DNA of 64,000 nucleotides from the NCBI RefSeq assembly GCF_014805685.1, contig NC_060887.1:13178963-13242962 (forward strand), written 5' to 3'. The notes beneath the pieces are model-generated. The model had not been told where the DNA came from and did not search any database. It was given only the letters and a program-made list of their open reading frames with translations. Below, one piece after another: positions 1 to 19,951 of the stretch (position 1 is the stretch's first letter; each line of letters starts with the position of its first letter). Position numbers and translations under genes: made by a program. This DNA is from Silurus meridionalis (lineage: Eukaryota > Chordata > Actinopteri > Siluriformes > Siluridae).

Positions 1-262
1 CTTGCTATAGAGCTCTGACCTCATCCCCTTTGAACACCTTTGGGATGAATTAGAACACTGACTGCACCCCAGGCCTCTTCAACCTACATCATTACTAACA
101 CCCTTGTGGCTAAATTAACACAAATACCCACAACTACAACCTTTCCAGAGGAGTGGAGGTTAGTATAACAGCAAATATGAATTAATTGTAAAATAGGATG
201 TTTAAAAAAGCACATGTAAATCTTATGGTCAGGTATCCACAAACATTTTTTTATAGAGTATA
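1..262 (+). mobile_element. Tc1-like element fragment, 3' part, cut by the window edge
   Basis: Decayed transposase 3' region: CACCTTTGGGATGAATTAGA corresponds to the HLWDELE motif after the catalytic Glu, followed by a degenerate AGAGGAGTGGAGGTTA segment (RRVE motif). It ends near a degraded terminal repeat. It is the same family as the copies at 27070, 44530, 46150, 55265, 57928 and 60561. Confidence 0.65.
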
Positions 263-1990
263 TTGAATACTGTGAAGAAAAAAAAAATAATTTGTGAAAC
301 AAATGACCTTTAATAAACTCAAGTATAGCTGCATTATTATCCAAAATTAAAATAAAGACACAACTGGTAAGTGTCAGAACAAATATACATTTATATGCAA
401 AGTTTTATCTGGCTAAAACAGAAATATTTCGACACTCTGACACATATTAGATAAACAGTATGAACAGTGATGTAACCTACTTTGTTGCCATCTCTCATCT
501 TTTCCATCTTCACGTGAAAACTTTTAACTGATGTTTAATACACGGTTGTCTGGCAGCTGCACAAGCTTCGTTTCTGAAAGAGAAAATTTAATGAAATACT
601 TTATACTGCTCTCTCTCTCTTACCCACTCTCTCTATATATGTATAATAAATGAGGAAGTAACGTCTCAATATGACAAGTCATTTCCTCACGGATGCAAGT
701 ATGTCATGAGCATGTTGAGCTGAAGAGTATACAAAAAAAATAAAAACCTTCTACTTACCAGACATAATAAAACAAAGAATTAATACATAAACCACTTGAG
801 AAAATGTGTTCAAATGTATACAAAATATGTTTCTTGAAGTGAATACAAAATGAATACATCCTGTAAATTACTTGGTACATTTCTTGGCACATTATCCTGG
901 CTGATGAGATGCTAAATTTAAAACACACTTTTGGAAAAGCTGCAATATGGTGTGCCTTAGCTTTTATAGTTTTGAAGATACACACCTGTGGTTCTAAATG
1001 TCTACCTCTTTAAAATGAAACCATGTCAAAGATATATTCACAGTTCTAGTTAAACGAGACATACGAAACATATGAACGACTTCCCCTTGGTAGTGGTGAC
1101 ATAAACTTTGCTTTGATTTCTTAAGCATGTAAACAGAAAAAAAAACTAAGTGATCAGAATGAAATTAAACATCACATACCTGACTTAAAATAACTCCCTC
1201 CTTCTAACATGCAAGGTGGCTTCGAACACGTTTGTATCTTTGGCAACCTTTCACAATTCACTTCCTTTCACAATTCCGGAAGAGGATGCTGTAAGATCTG
1301 AAGACATATAGTCCATTATACACTAAAGGTACATACAAGCTCATAAAAGTTCAGGATTGAGCAAGATGTGCTACAGGGATTTGAGGGACTGGTCAGGCAA
1401 AAGTCTTTGACATTAGATTGTGTAACTGGGTGTAATTAAGCATCCTACACTGCATTCCACCGCAGACTGCTGCATAAATAAAGTCTTTGAGTTGTGACCA
1501 AACAATGGAACTTAGCATGCGCTTTAGTCATGTGAATGAGCTGGTATGTGTGTCTGTAAACTAACAGTGGGTTATTAGAAAGTTGAGGAAAAAAAAAAGA
1601 GTTTATAGGAGTAGAGTTTTACAACTTGTAGAGAATTAGTATTTCCTGAATATCCTGCAAGTGACAAGATGTATTCGAATTGGTGGTCTCTAGAAGGTCC
1701 ATTATATTGCATAATTTCAAAATATCAAATCCTACATGCTGTATGCAATATTATTTTTTTTGCACAGGAAAACGTCAATCTACCTCCACCACTCTCACAA
1801 TTTCACACATGCACATCTGCACACACTACAAATAGTGAGCTTAGCAGGCCCCTTATTTGTAACCTGTTCAGAAAGTCCAAAACATTGTCTATGAAGAAAT
1901 GTTTTGCCAAGTTTCACAAGTCAGTGTGCCAAAAGACATCGTAATTTGTATATCTGTGCAACATGCCCATGTCTGTGATTTCATCAAGAA
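263..1990. other. AT-rich intergenic DNA with no recognised gene
   Basis: No splice-bounded exon or familiar repeat could be supported. Only short chance open frames occur, with codon content typical of noncoding AT-rich DNA. A short CT run lies at about 611-625. Confidence 0.5.
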
Positions 1991-1999
1991 CAGCAAATT

Positions 2000-2440
2000 A
2001 GATCAAAGCGCAAACATGAATTCGACATGAAACTCTGCAAATCTGCCACAGAGATGTTTGACATGATTCGGCAAGTTTAAATCGATGCTGAGTCGTTCGA
2101 GGTTGAGTGGCATCACTGGAAAACGACGAGAGTTTAGGAAGTTTAACCCCCTAAAATGGTGAAAACATTCGATAACTTGTGCATGATATTCGTCAGAGAC
2201 CAATCCACAGCACTGCTACCATTGTCGGTGTGTCATACAAAACAGTCCAGGCAATCCTCACGTGATTTGAACATGCACTGTGTTGATGCCAAGTTCATCC
2301 CCAGGCTGCTAGGAGCAGAAGGAACACCACTTAGAAGTCTGCCAAGAAATCACTAAGAGTGCTGTGGATGACCCGTCCTTCATGTGGAGGATCATTATCT
2401 TTGAGAAAATTAGGCTTTACCGTGGAAGAGCCCTTCATCT
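2000..2440 (+). pseudogene. Mariner-type transposase fossil
   Basis: Scattered frames resemble a mariner/HTH transposase. Near 2027-2080 a MKLC-KSATEMFDMI-like helix-turn-helix start is seen. Near 2280-2330 a DAKFIPRLLGAE segment resembles the AKxxPRLL linker. Near 2365-2400 DDPSFMWRII resembles the block preceding the first catalytic Asp. Several stops and frame changes break it. A similar start occurs near 56847. Assignment is by motif memory only. Confidence 0.5.
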
Positions 2441-2589
2441 CCACCGACTGAAAAAATTCGAGGCAGATCCGCAGCTCAAACAAGTGCATACACATTGTCT
2501 TATATTCACTGCATTGTGTATTGAGAATTCATCACCAGGATCAGACCGTTATCTGTACCATATCTATCAGACCATATCTGTACTTTATT

Positions 2590-2930
2590 GAAGTGTTTTC
2601 ATTTGGGGTGACTTTAACTTCACTATATTTCAAAGTCAAATATCTTTTTACTCAACTACATTTTGTGAAATCAGTTATTCCTTTTTATTTATGAGTGGAT
2701 AAAAACATAACTGGCAATAGTCTTGTGGCACAAATGATTGGAAAATTATAGCCATAATAAATCATATTTTGGATACTTAAGTACATTTGAAGGCAAAAAC
2801 TTTTGTACTTTTACTTAAGTGAAAGTTTTACGGAAGCACTTTTACTTTTACTGAAGTAATATTTTACCTTCTGTATCTCTTCTTTCACTCAAGTACATGG
2901 TTTGTATACTTTGTATGTAAATCGGCAGTG
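2590..2930. repeat. Interspersed repeat, copy 1 (AAGTACTTTTACTTAAGT type)
   Basis: Contains TTTGTACTTTTACTTAAGTG and runs of related AAGTA/TACTTT words, typical of a widespread fish non-autonomous DNA transposon. It shares an ordered set of segments (TTTCCATTTGGGG, ACTTTAACTTC, TTTTTACTCAA, GAGTGGATAAAAAC) with 47955-48430. Confidence 0.6.
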
Positions 2931-3194
2931 CACCGGCAGATCCGCAATTCGTAGTTCTTAATTAGTGGTAGAAAAACTGTTGTGCAATTTCTCTCTTTAC
3001 TTTCAAAATATTTTGTGTCAGAAGTTCAGCAGTGATGAGATGGGACTGCCAATGTGATCAGGCTAAAGTAAATTTCGCAATCGTTGTGGCATCATAATTA
3101 CAAGAACGTTTATGTGTTGCAAACAGTACTAAGTATTTTTCGAAACATTTTCCTTGCAGCATTTTTTTGTTGGTGGTGCAATAATGAATTTTAT

Positions 3195-4150
3195 CAGTGG
3201 CAGGCCTGCATTTAGTACCTGGGCCTTCAGTGGGGACTTACCCGACTTAATCCACCTCTTGGAGGGTAAATACTAAAATTTAATACTAATACTAAATTTA
3301 CTAAAGCAAGCTCCAAACCTCAAACTGTGCCACCTACATCATCTGGAGCAGTTCAGAATCAATATTTGTATATGCATAGTCATAATTTGCACCGCTCCTC
3401 AGAGGCTGTAAGCCAATGGTACCGCTTGTATTCACTGGTCTGGAAGTGGTGAACAAACCCTTTTCTGGGCTGAGACAAGCAAGCTAGCTTCTGGGTTGGC
3501 CGACCTCCTCACGTTGTCTAGCTTTTCTGGAAAATGTATTTTTAAGTATGTCCGAGACCAAATCAATCTCTCTTCCTCCCTAGGCATAAAAAAGTCTAAC
3601 TCAGATGCAAGTTATTTTTTTGGTAAGCATATCAAATCAATGTGTCTTCCTCTGTCAGATTGTGAAATAATAAAAAGAAATAACAGCTATTAAATCCACA
3701 CAAATATACTTGAGCTTGAGCAGTTTGCTACTGATGCAGTTTACAAGACTATGCGCTTTCTGACCATCCAATCAAAGGAAGTGAAAATGCCGATGTGACT
3801 GGCTTCCAGCTTTTGAGTAAGCAAGTTACAATCTGATTGGTTAAAGCAACAGATTCAAGCAACATGGATTTAAAGCTACCCAGAGCCTGTGCTGTTCATT
3901 TCTGCTGGCCTCACGGCAATACATGTTGTGAGGCCTGAAATCTGATTGAAAAGAAACTCCAACATAAACTTCAACTGTGCTCCTTGCTGCAGCACAACTG
4001 AGATAAACGGTATGAAATGAAGAAAAGAGACTTTTGGAAATAATTTATTACAAATGTATTGACAAAAGTATATTAAAATATAAGTCATTCATTCTGATAG
4101 GGTTTAGGCAAACAGAGAAGGTCTTACTGGCCCTGATTGGCCTGCCACTG
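3195..4150. mobile_element. hAT-like non-autonomous transposon
   Basis: Bounded by 12-bp inverted ends CAGTGGCAGGCC and GGCCTGCCACTG. The flanks do not show a clean 8-bp duplication. Internal segments (GGCCTTCAGTGG, GAAAGAAACTC, ATATTAAAATATAAGT) are shared with a diverged copy at 16865-17264. There is no intact transposase. Confidence 0.6.
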
Positions 4151-4308
4151 ATGAAAAGCTTTCGGATTGAAGCTCAGGTTAAAATTTCTGAGGGAAAGGG
4201 CAACATCACAATGCATATTATAATTTACATCATCTTTAACTTAATGGGGTTTTACACCACCATATAATGTGGACTAAGCAATCACTTGTATTAAGCAGTG
4301 TTCTTCAC

Positions 4309-4920
4309 TTACTGTAATTTCCAGACTATTAAGCGCACCCAAATATAAGCCGCACCTTCTGAATTTCACAAAGATTTTTATTTTGAACATAAATAAGCCG
4401 CACCTGAATCTAATGAACTTTACACAGGCTGTAATGAAAGACAGTGTCTGTTACACGGCTTGTATCTAAACAGTAGCCTACCAAGAAAGTCATTGTTCAC
4501 TGTCTTCCTCCTTCCTTTCACAACTATTTCTCTTGAGAGTTTATCTTTTGGCATCTTTTGAAGTGTGTGTTTTTTATGCCCGGTTGTTTTCAGCGTGATG
4601 AATGATTTGCATTTCCTGTAGACAGTCCGAGCGAGCGGCAGGTCAAACGTCAGAGGAACATCATTCATATTTATGATGTGGTGCGGCTCGATTCAGTGGG
4701 AGCGCATCTGATTTACTATAAAAAGTTTAATTGGTTCACCTGAACCCGTTCGGCAATTTCATTGGTCTAATGTTATGGGGCTCAGTTTTTTGGCGGCATG
4801 ACGCTTGTGAAACCGGGGAAAACCCAGGAAAAATCCATAAATTAGCTGCTTCATTTTTTTAACCACGGGGTTTAAAGCATGGGAAAAAAGTAGCGGCTTA
4901 TAGTCCGAAAAATACGGTAA
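4309..4920 (-). mobile_element. pogo/Tigger-like transposon remnant
   Basis: Inverted ends TTACTGTAATTTCC and, in reverse complement, TTACCGTATTTTTCGGACTA, each with GACTAT-AAG-CGC words just inside. On the minus strand, 4668-4420 encodes MNDVPLTFDLPLARTVYRKC and then TLKTTGHKK, which matches the start of the catalytic domain of pogo/Tigger transposases (VPLxFDxP...TVxxKG...ITxKTTGHEK). The rest of the transposase is missing, so the copy is a deleted fossil. Confidence 0.7.
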
Positions 4921-5244
4921 CTGAGTTAATTAATTGAGGCTTTTGTCAAGTGTCTGTGAAAATCAGGATGTTTTTAAAGCTTGGAAAAGTTACACAAGAA
5001 CAAATTCGGAACAAAAATGTGCAAAACGTGCAAAACTTTCGACTCTTCCTAGAAAATACTGACCCTTTTACTTTTACTAGAAAAATAACAGGCTTGAATA
5101 ATCAGTAAACTGGTTGGCGGTCACTTTCAGAGAAAATGTATGCCATATAACTGGCCTCTTGGCAAAAGGATGATGCAACTTCTGTTTAACCAGAATTTGG
5201 AAAAGCAAAGTAAGCACCAGATCAGCTTCCTCATTCTTCCTTCC

Positions 5245-6095
5245 CATATTTGAAAAGTCAAAAGTTTACATACACTTTGGCAATTCAAACTGCATGTCAT
5301 GTTAACATACAATTACTAATGCTATAGAGAATATCTACACATTTCGATTTTAAAATCAGAGCTAAAATACTTTTCTATATCTGATTTGCAAGCGTGTTTA
5401 CTTAAGCTGTTGCTATAGTATTTCTAGCTAATCTTTCATCCTCATAGACCCATCCAGCTTTTACAATGCACCAGTTTTTGTTTTCCAGCAAAAATACCCA
5501 CTTGATGCTACCACCTCCATGATTCACAGTTGGGCTTGTGTTTTTCAGAGTAAAAAAAAAAGTTTCCCCTTCAATTTGCTGTACTGATTATTCTTGAAAA
5601 AAAGGTTCAGTGTTTGTATCATGTAATCAAGGAGGTTGGCTGACAGTGTTTCATTATGTAGGTGTAGCAGCCATTCAGGCCATGGTGATTTAGAATTTCC
5701 TAAAAGTTGAATGAACATATTTGGCACCTGGTTCCTCCTTCAGGGTTCAACTGTTTATGCCTGCACTTTATTCAGAGGTTTTGAAGGGTCCAATCTTTTC
5801 CACAAAGTGCCTGTAAGGGTGCAAGTTTTTCACCCGTTTAGATCTGCATTTTTTTCAGGCATGACCTGAAACAAAAACCTGGATTCACACCAGCCCTTTG
5901 TAGAGAACATTGGACACCCCTGGTTAGAGTATTCTATTGATTCGAGGGGGAAAATTGTTTCAAGCAATGGCTTAAAAGGTTCTCTTTTACACTTGCATGT
6001 GCACTCCTAATTAACTCCTAATTATGACAGTTTGCCAGTCAGAAGCTTCTAAAATTACATACATTTTTGGAAAGTGCTTAAATAGGCAGTCACCA
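5245..6095 (-). mobile_element. Tc1-like element fossil of the Sleeping Beauty/Tdr type
   Basis: The left edge carries AAAAGTTTACATACACTTTG and the right edge a diverged inverted counterpart near 6040-6075 (TTCTAAAATTACATACATTT). Between them, GATGCTACCACCTCCATGAT resembles the reversed transposase stretch found in many fish Tc1 elements. Frames are broken. Confidence 0.5.
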
Positions 6096-6334
6096 CAGTG
6101 AAATCAACAGAATACAATTTTTATAGATTTGCTTGGCAGCAGAGAAAGTTCCACTTTCGTTAGAATGCGTTTCACAAGCACTGACTAATATTCACAGAAC
6201 TCAGAGGCTTTTATTTAATAATCTGCCAATTGCATTTCTGTTGTAATTTCTGCTGGATTTCCAAATGTTTCACAACAAAGCGGATTTTCTTTTTTGTGTT
6301 CATTTGTTTATTAGTTACAAAATTCTATTAAAAA

Positions 6335-6387
<53 letters not shown>

Positions 6388-6779
6388 CACAAACAGCTAT
6401 GAGGACAATAACTTTATTTTGACTTAAAATGAACGATTATTGTGAAGCCAGGAAAATAAATGCTAAATTTTGTAACACTATTAATCAAAATATAGCATAA
6501 ATATTGGTTGTATTTTGCCTAATTGGAGAGATCAACTAATATTTTAATTGTTTCTTAATAAACAGCAATAAAATAGCTTGTGAATGTTTTTCAGGGAGGC
6601 TACTTGTCTCTATTGGTGGCACTTCACCCTGCCTCAACATTTCAATTTTATGTAAGATCAGATTTTTGTTCTTCCACTTGTATCCAGCTTGAGAAATGAA
6701 GCCTATTGTATTTCTTGCCATTTAAAAATAAAAACTGAAAACAAAAACCAGCCAAAGAAATTCATTAACATCGTGCATC
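6096..6779. other. AT-rich spacer with poly-A and (AT)n tract
   Basis: Holds an A run and (AT)n microsatellite at about 6330-6384 and otherwise unassigned AT-rich DNA between the Tc1 fossil and the cox6b1 3' end. Confidence 0.6.
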
Positions 6780-6785
6780 TTTATT
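6780..6785 (-). promoter_or_regulatory. cox6b1: Probable polyadenylation signal of cox6b1
   Basis: TTTATT on the plus strand reads AATAAA on the minus strand, about 170 bp beyond the cox6b1 stop codon. The position suits a short 3' UTR. No transcript evidence is available. Confidence 0.55.
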
Positions 6786-6956
6786 ATGCAACCAGTAAGA
6801 ATAAGACAGAGTGACTAAACTAAACAGTGTGAACCATTGAAAGCTGTTGGTCAAAGGTCACAAGATATCACCTCCCCATACAGTTGAACTGAATAAAGTT
6901 AACATGTTTAATTATTGAGGTAATCTCAAGAAAAGGAGACCGCAGGCTATTGCTGT

Positions 6957-15014
<8,058 letters not shown>

Positions 15015-15090
15015 CTTTCACCAAAACTCGGTGGCAAGTCTACAGCTGTAAACAACATGACAGTCAAGTCCATGCACACATACATACACA

Positions 15091-15092
<2 letters not shown>

Positions 15093-15130
<38 letters not shown>

Positions 15131-15160
15131 CTTATCTACCTACCTATCTATCTATATATT
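15093..15160. repeat. (CT)n followed by TATC/TACC repeat
   Basis: About 30 bp of CT followed by interrupted four-base repeats, just upstream (on the minus strand) of cox6b1 coding exon 1. Confidence 0.9.
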
Positions 15161-15714
15161 TATATAATTACCACAGATTATGCTTTTTAACAGGTTTAAT
15201 TTCCTCAGGACTTATTTGTGTTGTATAAAAGTACATTGATTACGCTTAAATTATATATTTTCCTAGGAATATCCAACAGCACTGTTTCTCAGAAAGCTGT
15301 AAATAAAACAGACAAACAAACATGTAAACAGGTGACTGGTGTTATATATTTGAATTGCTGCTACATGAAGCAGTTTGACTTTAGCAATACCAGGTCATGA
15401 CTAGAGGTCGCCTACCTCCACTGACAACCAAGGAAACGGTATTTTGTATTAAAAACACACTTTAAAACATAAATATGCCACATATTGTGTGATTAGAACT
15501 GTTAATATTTGCGTCTATTTGTACAATTCTTATAAACGTCCTCCCTGAGTTAACTGGCTAGTTCCTAGCTAGCGGCTATAAACAATTCCTAATATAATAT
15601 AGCTCAAAAAAGAATGGTGCAGTATATAACAACCTGACTCAGATAACTTTCAAATATCGTAATATCGACGAATATCGGAATAAAAATATAAAAATTAGCG
15701 AATGAATTAATATT

Positions 15715-15870
15715 AGACAGGATTTTCGGGCCTACCTAAACGCGTCCTTAGCAAAGATTCCCCTTGAAAGACTGAGAGAACGAATTGCATTATGGGATCG
15801 CTGAGAGGAAGTAGGGGCGGGGCTTCAATTCTGACCGCGGCTGCATGAACGCGCATGTCTGAATAACAAT
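15715..15870 (-). promoter_or_regulatory. Putative cox6b1 promoter and noncoding first exon
   Basis: This is a GC-rich, CpG-containing patch in otherwise AT-rich DNA. It has a GC box (GGGGCGGGGC near 15814, Sp1-like), an adjacent GGAAG ETS-like core and CCGCGG. Read on the minus strand, a stretch ending near 15736 is followed by a plausible donor (TTTAG then GTAGGC), which would splice to the acceptor just upstream of the cox6b1 ATG. Housekeeping promoters of this type are usually TATA-less and GC-boxed. The transcription start and exon boundary are inferred. Confidence 0.45.
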
Positions 15871-15889
15871 AGCAGACTGTGCAGTAGTG

Positions 15890-16862
15890 ATGGGAAGATC
15901 GGATCATTTTAATGACTCGGTTCTTTGAATCTTGTTTATCAAAATAAACGGATCTTTTTTGAGTCATTTAGTTTATTTCGTTTCTTTAATCAGAAATAAA
16001 ACAAAATGTTTCTACAAGATCCCCCAACACGTTTAACAATTTTTATTACAAATATAAATTATAAATAAACATAAAATAGGCGAAATTAAAACTGCCGGTG
16101 TAACACACATTTATTCACGACATCCTTTCTTTACTCAGATATTTAAAAAATCCACCAAAAAAGTATTTTTAATCAGTAAACGTTTTTTTACTGATGCGCC
16201 AAGTCCAGATCAAGCACCAAAGACCGCCATGGTGAACACATCCAGCCATTAAAACCGTCTGTGTGGAAACAGCAAAAGTTCAGCTGATTAATCAGTGTCC
16301 TGATGATTTCCATAATTTAAAAGACATGTTGAGTATTGTTTCATTAATAATAATACATACATTTGCATAAAGCATTTATATCTGTCCATGTCCATGTTGA
16401 TTAGTGTATTAAAAACTTGAAAAGTATTAATTTAAGGTATACATTTAGATCAGGTAAAAATCTGTGATTAGTTGCGATTAATTGCGATAAAATATTTAAA
16501 TTGATTGGCAGCCCTAATATTTATATATAACTGCATGGTGTATACGGGAGTCAGGTGACAAAAAAACAACTCGGACCAGTAGATTCATGATCTGAACTAC
16601 TCAATTCTGTTTCCTGTGTAATGCACTGCATAGCATCTATGTGATTACCGTGATAAAAGAACGAACGACTCGATCCAGAGCACTCATGCTCATGAGATGA
16701 ACTACTCAATTTTGTTTACTGTTCATAACCTACAGAGATCTTGCAGTGATTTTGCTCATGCAGTAGAAGATAAACACATCACTCTTTGAGACTACTCATT
16801 TTTTTAGTCACATTAAAGACTCGTTCAAAATGAACAGATTGTTCATTAACGGCTCATGACTA
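15890..16862. repeat. Interspersed repeat of the GATGGGAAG...ACTCATT type
   Basis: Starts AGTGATGGGAAGATCGGATC with ATGACTCGGTTCTTTGAATC and contains GAACGAACGACTCGATCCAG further along, words of a common fish DNA repeat. The boundaries are approximate and the interior may be composite. No coding sequence. Confidence 0.45.
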
Positions 16863-16864
16863 CC

Positions 16865-17264
16865 ATGTATTTCACACCTAGGCCTTCAGTGGTGTCCTAC
16901 CTAAAACAGTCCACCTTTTAATCTAGTCAGGATGAAGCCACCGCTATAGAAAGCATCAGTGTTATAGAGAAACACAAAATAACTGAGCACTGCATCACAG
17001 ACAGGTATTTTATGCAGCGAGAGTAAACGGCATTACTAAACCCAAGCCCAAGGAAGAAACCCAATTAACACAATTCAACATGTGTTAATATGATTGAAAG
17101 AAACTCTAACATAAACATATAATATTGCAAGCAGCATACCAATGCAATGAGATTAAAAATATATTAATATGTACTTAATAAAAATATATTAAAATGTAAG
17201 TTAATGATTGTTATGGTGTTTAGCCAGCAGAAAAGGCCTTGCTGGTGCTGACGGCCCACCACTG
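16865..17264. mobile_element. Diverged copy of the hAT-like element at 3195-4150
   Basis: Shares GGCCTTCAGTGG near the left end, GAAAGAAACTC-AACATAAAC, ATATTAAAATGTAAGTTAATG and a right end AACGGCCC-like GGCCCACCACTG. About 400 bp, an internally deleted relative. Confidence 0.5.
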
Positions 17265-18485
17265 CTGAAACGTGATGCTGGAAGCAGTAGAACTGTTGTG
17301 TTGATATACTATTTAGTAGAGTAGTATGTCCAGTTATGTCTGAAATCTTTTGTAAATTGACGCATGACGTGCAAAACCACTTAGTCCCATTTCAATATGA
17401 TACCAAGTACTTTCACAACCAGTATTGTTAAGGAAGGCATCTAAATAGCTTATTGTGGACATGTCAATGCATGTTGAGATCTTGAAAATATTTAATATGA
17501 ATATTGTTGTATGTTGGAGATGTATTAGACATTATGTGCAACTTGAAGCTTCTATAACTACTGATCAGTGCTGCCTGTCTTCCATAGCTGGCAACAGAAC
17601 ACCTATCATGTCTTCACAGCTGCGTTTATTCCATGCTTTTTGGATAATGTCAGAACTCGAGTTGAGCCAATAACTGGCAGGAGACACGGGGCTTTTCTTA
17701 AGAAATGGGTCTGAAAGGGAGCTGTGCCTAATCAGAAGGAGACACAAATAACTCTGTCATTGCCATGGGTTAGTATGGAGGAGTTTGGAGCTCCACTGCA
17801 ACAGTGAACATGATCATAGCAATAACTGGTGGGTCTACTGTATGTTAACCTCAAGTTCATTAAACTAGAGGCACCAATATGTATATTCTGCTCGCTCTGG
17901 ACAACTTTGTGATGGGCATACACTTTATTGGGTTTATTAGTGGGATGGCACACTCTGTCTTACATAAAATGATTGCAGATAGCCCGGCCATAGTTATCCT
18001 AACTAAAAGCAACTTAATTGCTAAGACTGTATAATGGAGGATATCATGGTACACTCCTGGGAATGTCTGTATCCAGAAATAAAAAAATTGACAGGAGGGC
18101 AGACCTCTTTACCAACAACAGATCTCAATGTCAACTATCTTTCTCTTTGACTGAGCTAACAACACAGTCAGGACACACTGTCCCATAACTTGCCTCACTG
18201 CTTACTTAATTAACTTTCTATCTCACCCTCTGATACTGAAATCTTCAATCAGAGCTCTGAAATTGGTCTGGAACTGGTCTGCAAATCCTTGTTACTCACT
18301 GCTGCACTCACTAGTGAAAAGAAGACATTTTCAGAACTATTGTCACTTTATTGACAGAAAAATTATTTTGGGTGGAAACTGTTTACAGTTCCTTGTCTAC
18401 AATAAACATGTATTGTATGTGGTGACCACTGCAGCATGTCATCACACTCATATAGTAGAATAGTGTCTCCCTGAGGGCTCATAAA
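17265..18485. other. Intergenic DNA, nothing recognised
   Basis: No exon or repeat family could be supported. Open frames at 17455-17673 and 18263-18463 have no recognisable motifs. Confidence 0.5.
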
Positions 18486-18567
18486 CCTGCCTGTCATTTA
18501 TGGGTTCACGTATTGCTATATGCTGCAGGTATATAGCAAATACGTGAACCCATAAATGACAGGCAGG
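18486..18567. repeat. Near-perfect inverted repeat (36-bp stem, about 9-base loop)
   Basis: Left arm begins CCTGCCTGTCATTTATGGGT and the right arm ends with its complement ACCCATAAATGACAGGCAGG. The 36-bp stem has a single bulged A, and the loop GCTGCAGGT is nine bases. It is too long and too perfect for chance. It could be a foldback MITE, the ends of a collapsed transposon, or a hairpin RNA. Confidence 0.85.
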
Positions 18568-18634
18568 TCATTTCAAAACCATGCAGGATCCAGTAGAACT
18601 CAAAAAAGTTGGCATGTCCAGTCTTATCCACTTA

Positions 18635-19950
18635 CAGTGAGGAAAATAAGTATTTGAACACCCTGCTATTTTGCAAGTTCTCCCACTTAGAAATCATTGA
18701 GGGGTCTGAAATTGTCATCGTAGGTGCATGTCCACTGTGAGAGACATAATCTAAAAAAAAAATCCAGAAATCACAATGTATGATTTTTTAACTATTTATT
18801 TGTATGATACAGCTGCAAATAAGTATTTGAACACCTGAGAAAGTCAATGTTAATATTTGGTACAGTAGCCTTTGTTTGCAATTACAGAGGTCAAATGTTT
18901 CCTGTAGTTTTTTACCAGGTTTGCACACACTGCAGGAGGGATTTTGGCCCACTCCTCCACACAGATCTTCTCTAGATCAGTCAGGTTTCTGGCCTGTCGC
19001 TGAGAAACACAGAGTTTGAGCTCCCTCCAAAGATTCTCTATTGGGTTTAGGTCTGGAGACTGGCTAGGCCATGCCAGAACCTTGATATGCTTCTTACAGA
19101 GCCACTCCTTGGTTATCCTGGCTGTGTGCTTTGGGTCATTGTCATGTTGGAAGACCTAGCCTTGACCCATCTTCAATGCTCTAAACTTAAGACGTGCCTG
19201 GACATGTGCTGGTTTAAGCAGGGGAACTTTCCGTGCCATGCATGATTTCAAACCATGACGTCTTAGTGTATTACCAACAGTAACCTTGGAAACGGTGGTC
19301 CCAGCTCTTTTCAGGTCATTGACCAGCTCCTCCTGTGTAGTTCTGGGCTGATTTCTTACCTTCCTTAGGATCATTGAGACCCCACGAGTTGAGATCTTGC
19401 ATGGAGCGCCATTCCGAGGGAGATTGACAGTCATGTTTAGCTTCTTCCATTTTCTAATGATTGCTCCAACAGTGGACCTTTTTCACCAAGCTGCTTGGCA
19501 ATTTCCCCATAGCCTTTTCCAGCCTTGTGGAGGTGTACAATTTTGTATCTAGTGTCTTTGGACAGCTCTTTGGTCTTGGCCATGTTAGTAGTTGGATTCT
19601 TACTGATTGTATGGGGTGGACAGGTGTCTTTATGCAGCTAACAACCTTAAACAGGTGCATCTAATTTAGGATAATAAATGTAGTGGAGGTGGACATTTTA
19701 AAGGCAGACTAACAGGTCTTTGAGGGTCAGAATTCTAGCTGATAGACAGGTGTTCAAATACTTATTTGCAGCTGTATCATACAAATAAATAGTTTAAAAA
19801 TCATATATTTTGATTTCTGGATTTTTTTTTCCAGATTATGTCTCTAACATTGGACGTGCACCTACGATGACAATTTCAGACCCCTCCATGATTTCTAAGT
19901 GGGAGAACTTGCAAAATAGCAGGGTGTTCAAATACTTATTTTCCTCACTG
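18635..19950 (-). mobile_element. Passport-like Tc1 element, internally deleted
   Basis: About 1.3 kb flanked by TA, with long (about 200 bp) inverted repeats starting CAGTGAGGAAAATAAGTATT and a second AAATAAGTATTTGAACACCT copy inside each, an IR/DR arrangement. From memory the ends match the Passport (flatfish) family. The transposase runs on the minus strand. Confidence 0.82.
18870..19580 (-). pseudogene. Passport-like transposase, broken
   Basis: N terminus near 19580 ([20 protein letters not shown]), then the second DNA-binding part at 19434-19156 ([20 protein letters not shown] onward to FRALKMGQG). The interior, including the first catalytic Asp, is deleted. The sequence resumes near 19157 with [20 protein letters not shown] and [20 protein letters not shown], ending GYCTKY near 18870. 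It cannot encode an active enzyme. Confidence 0.8.
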
Positions 19951-19951
19951 T

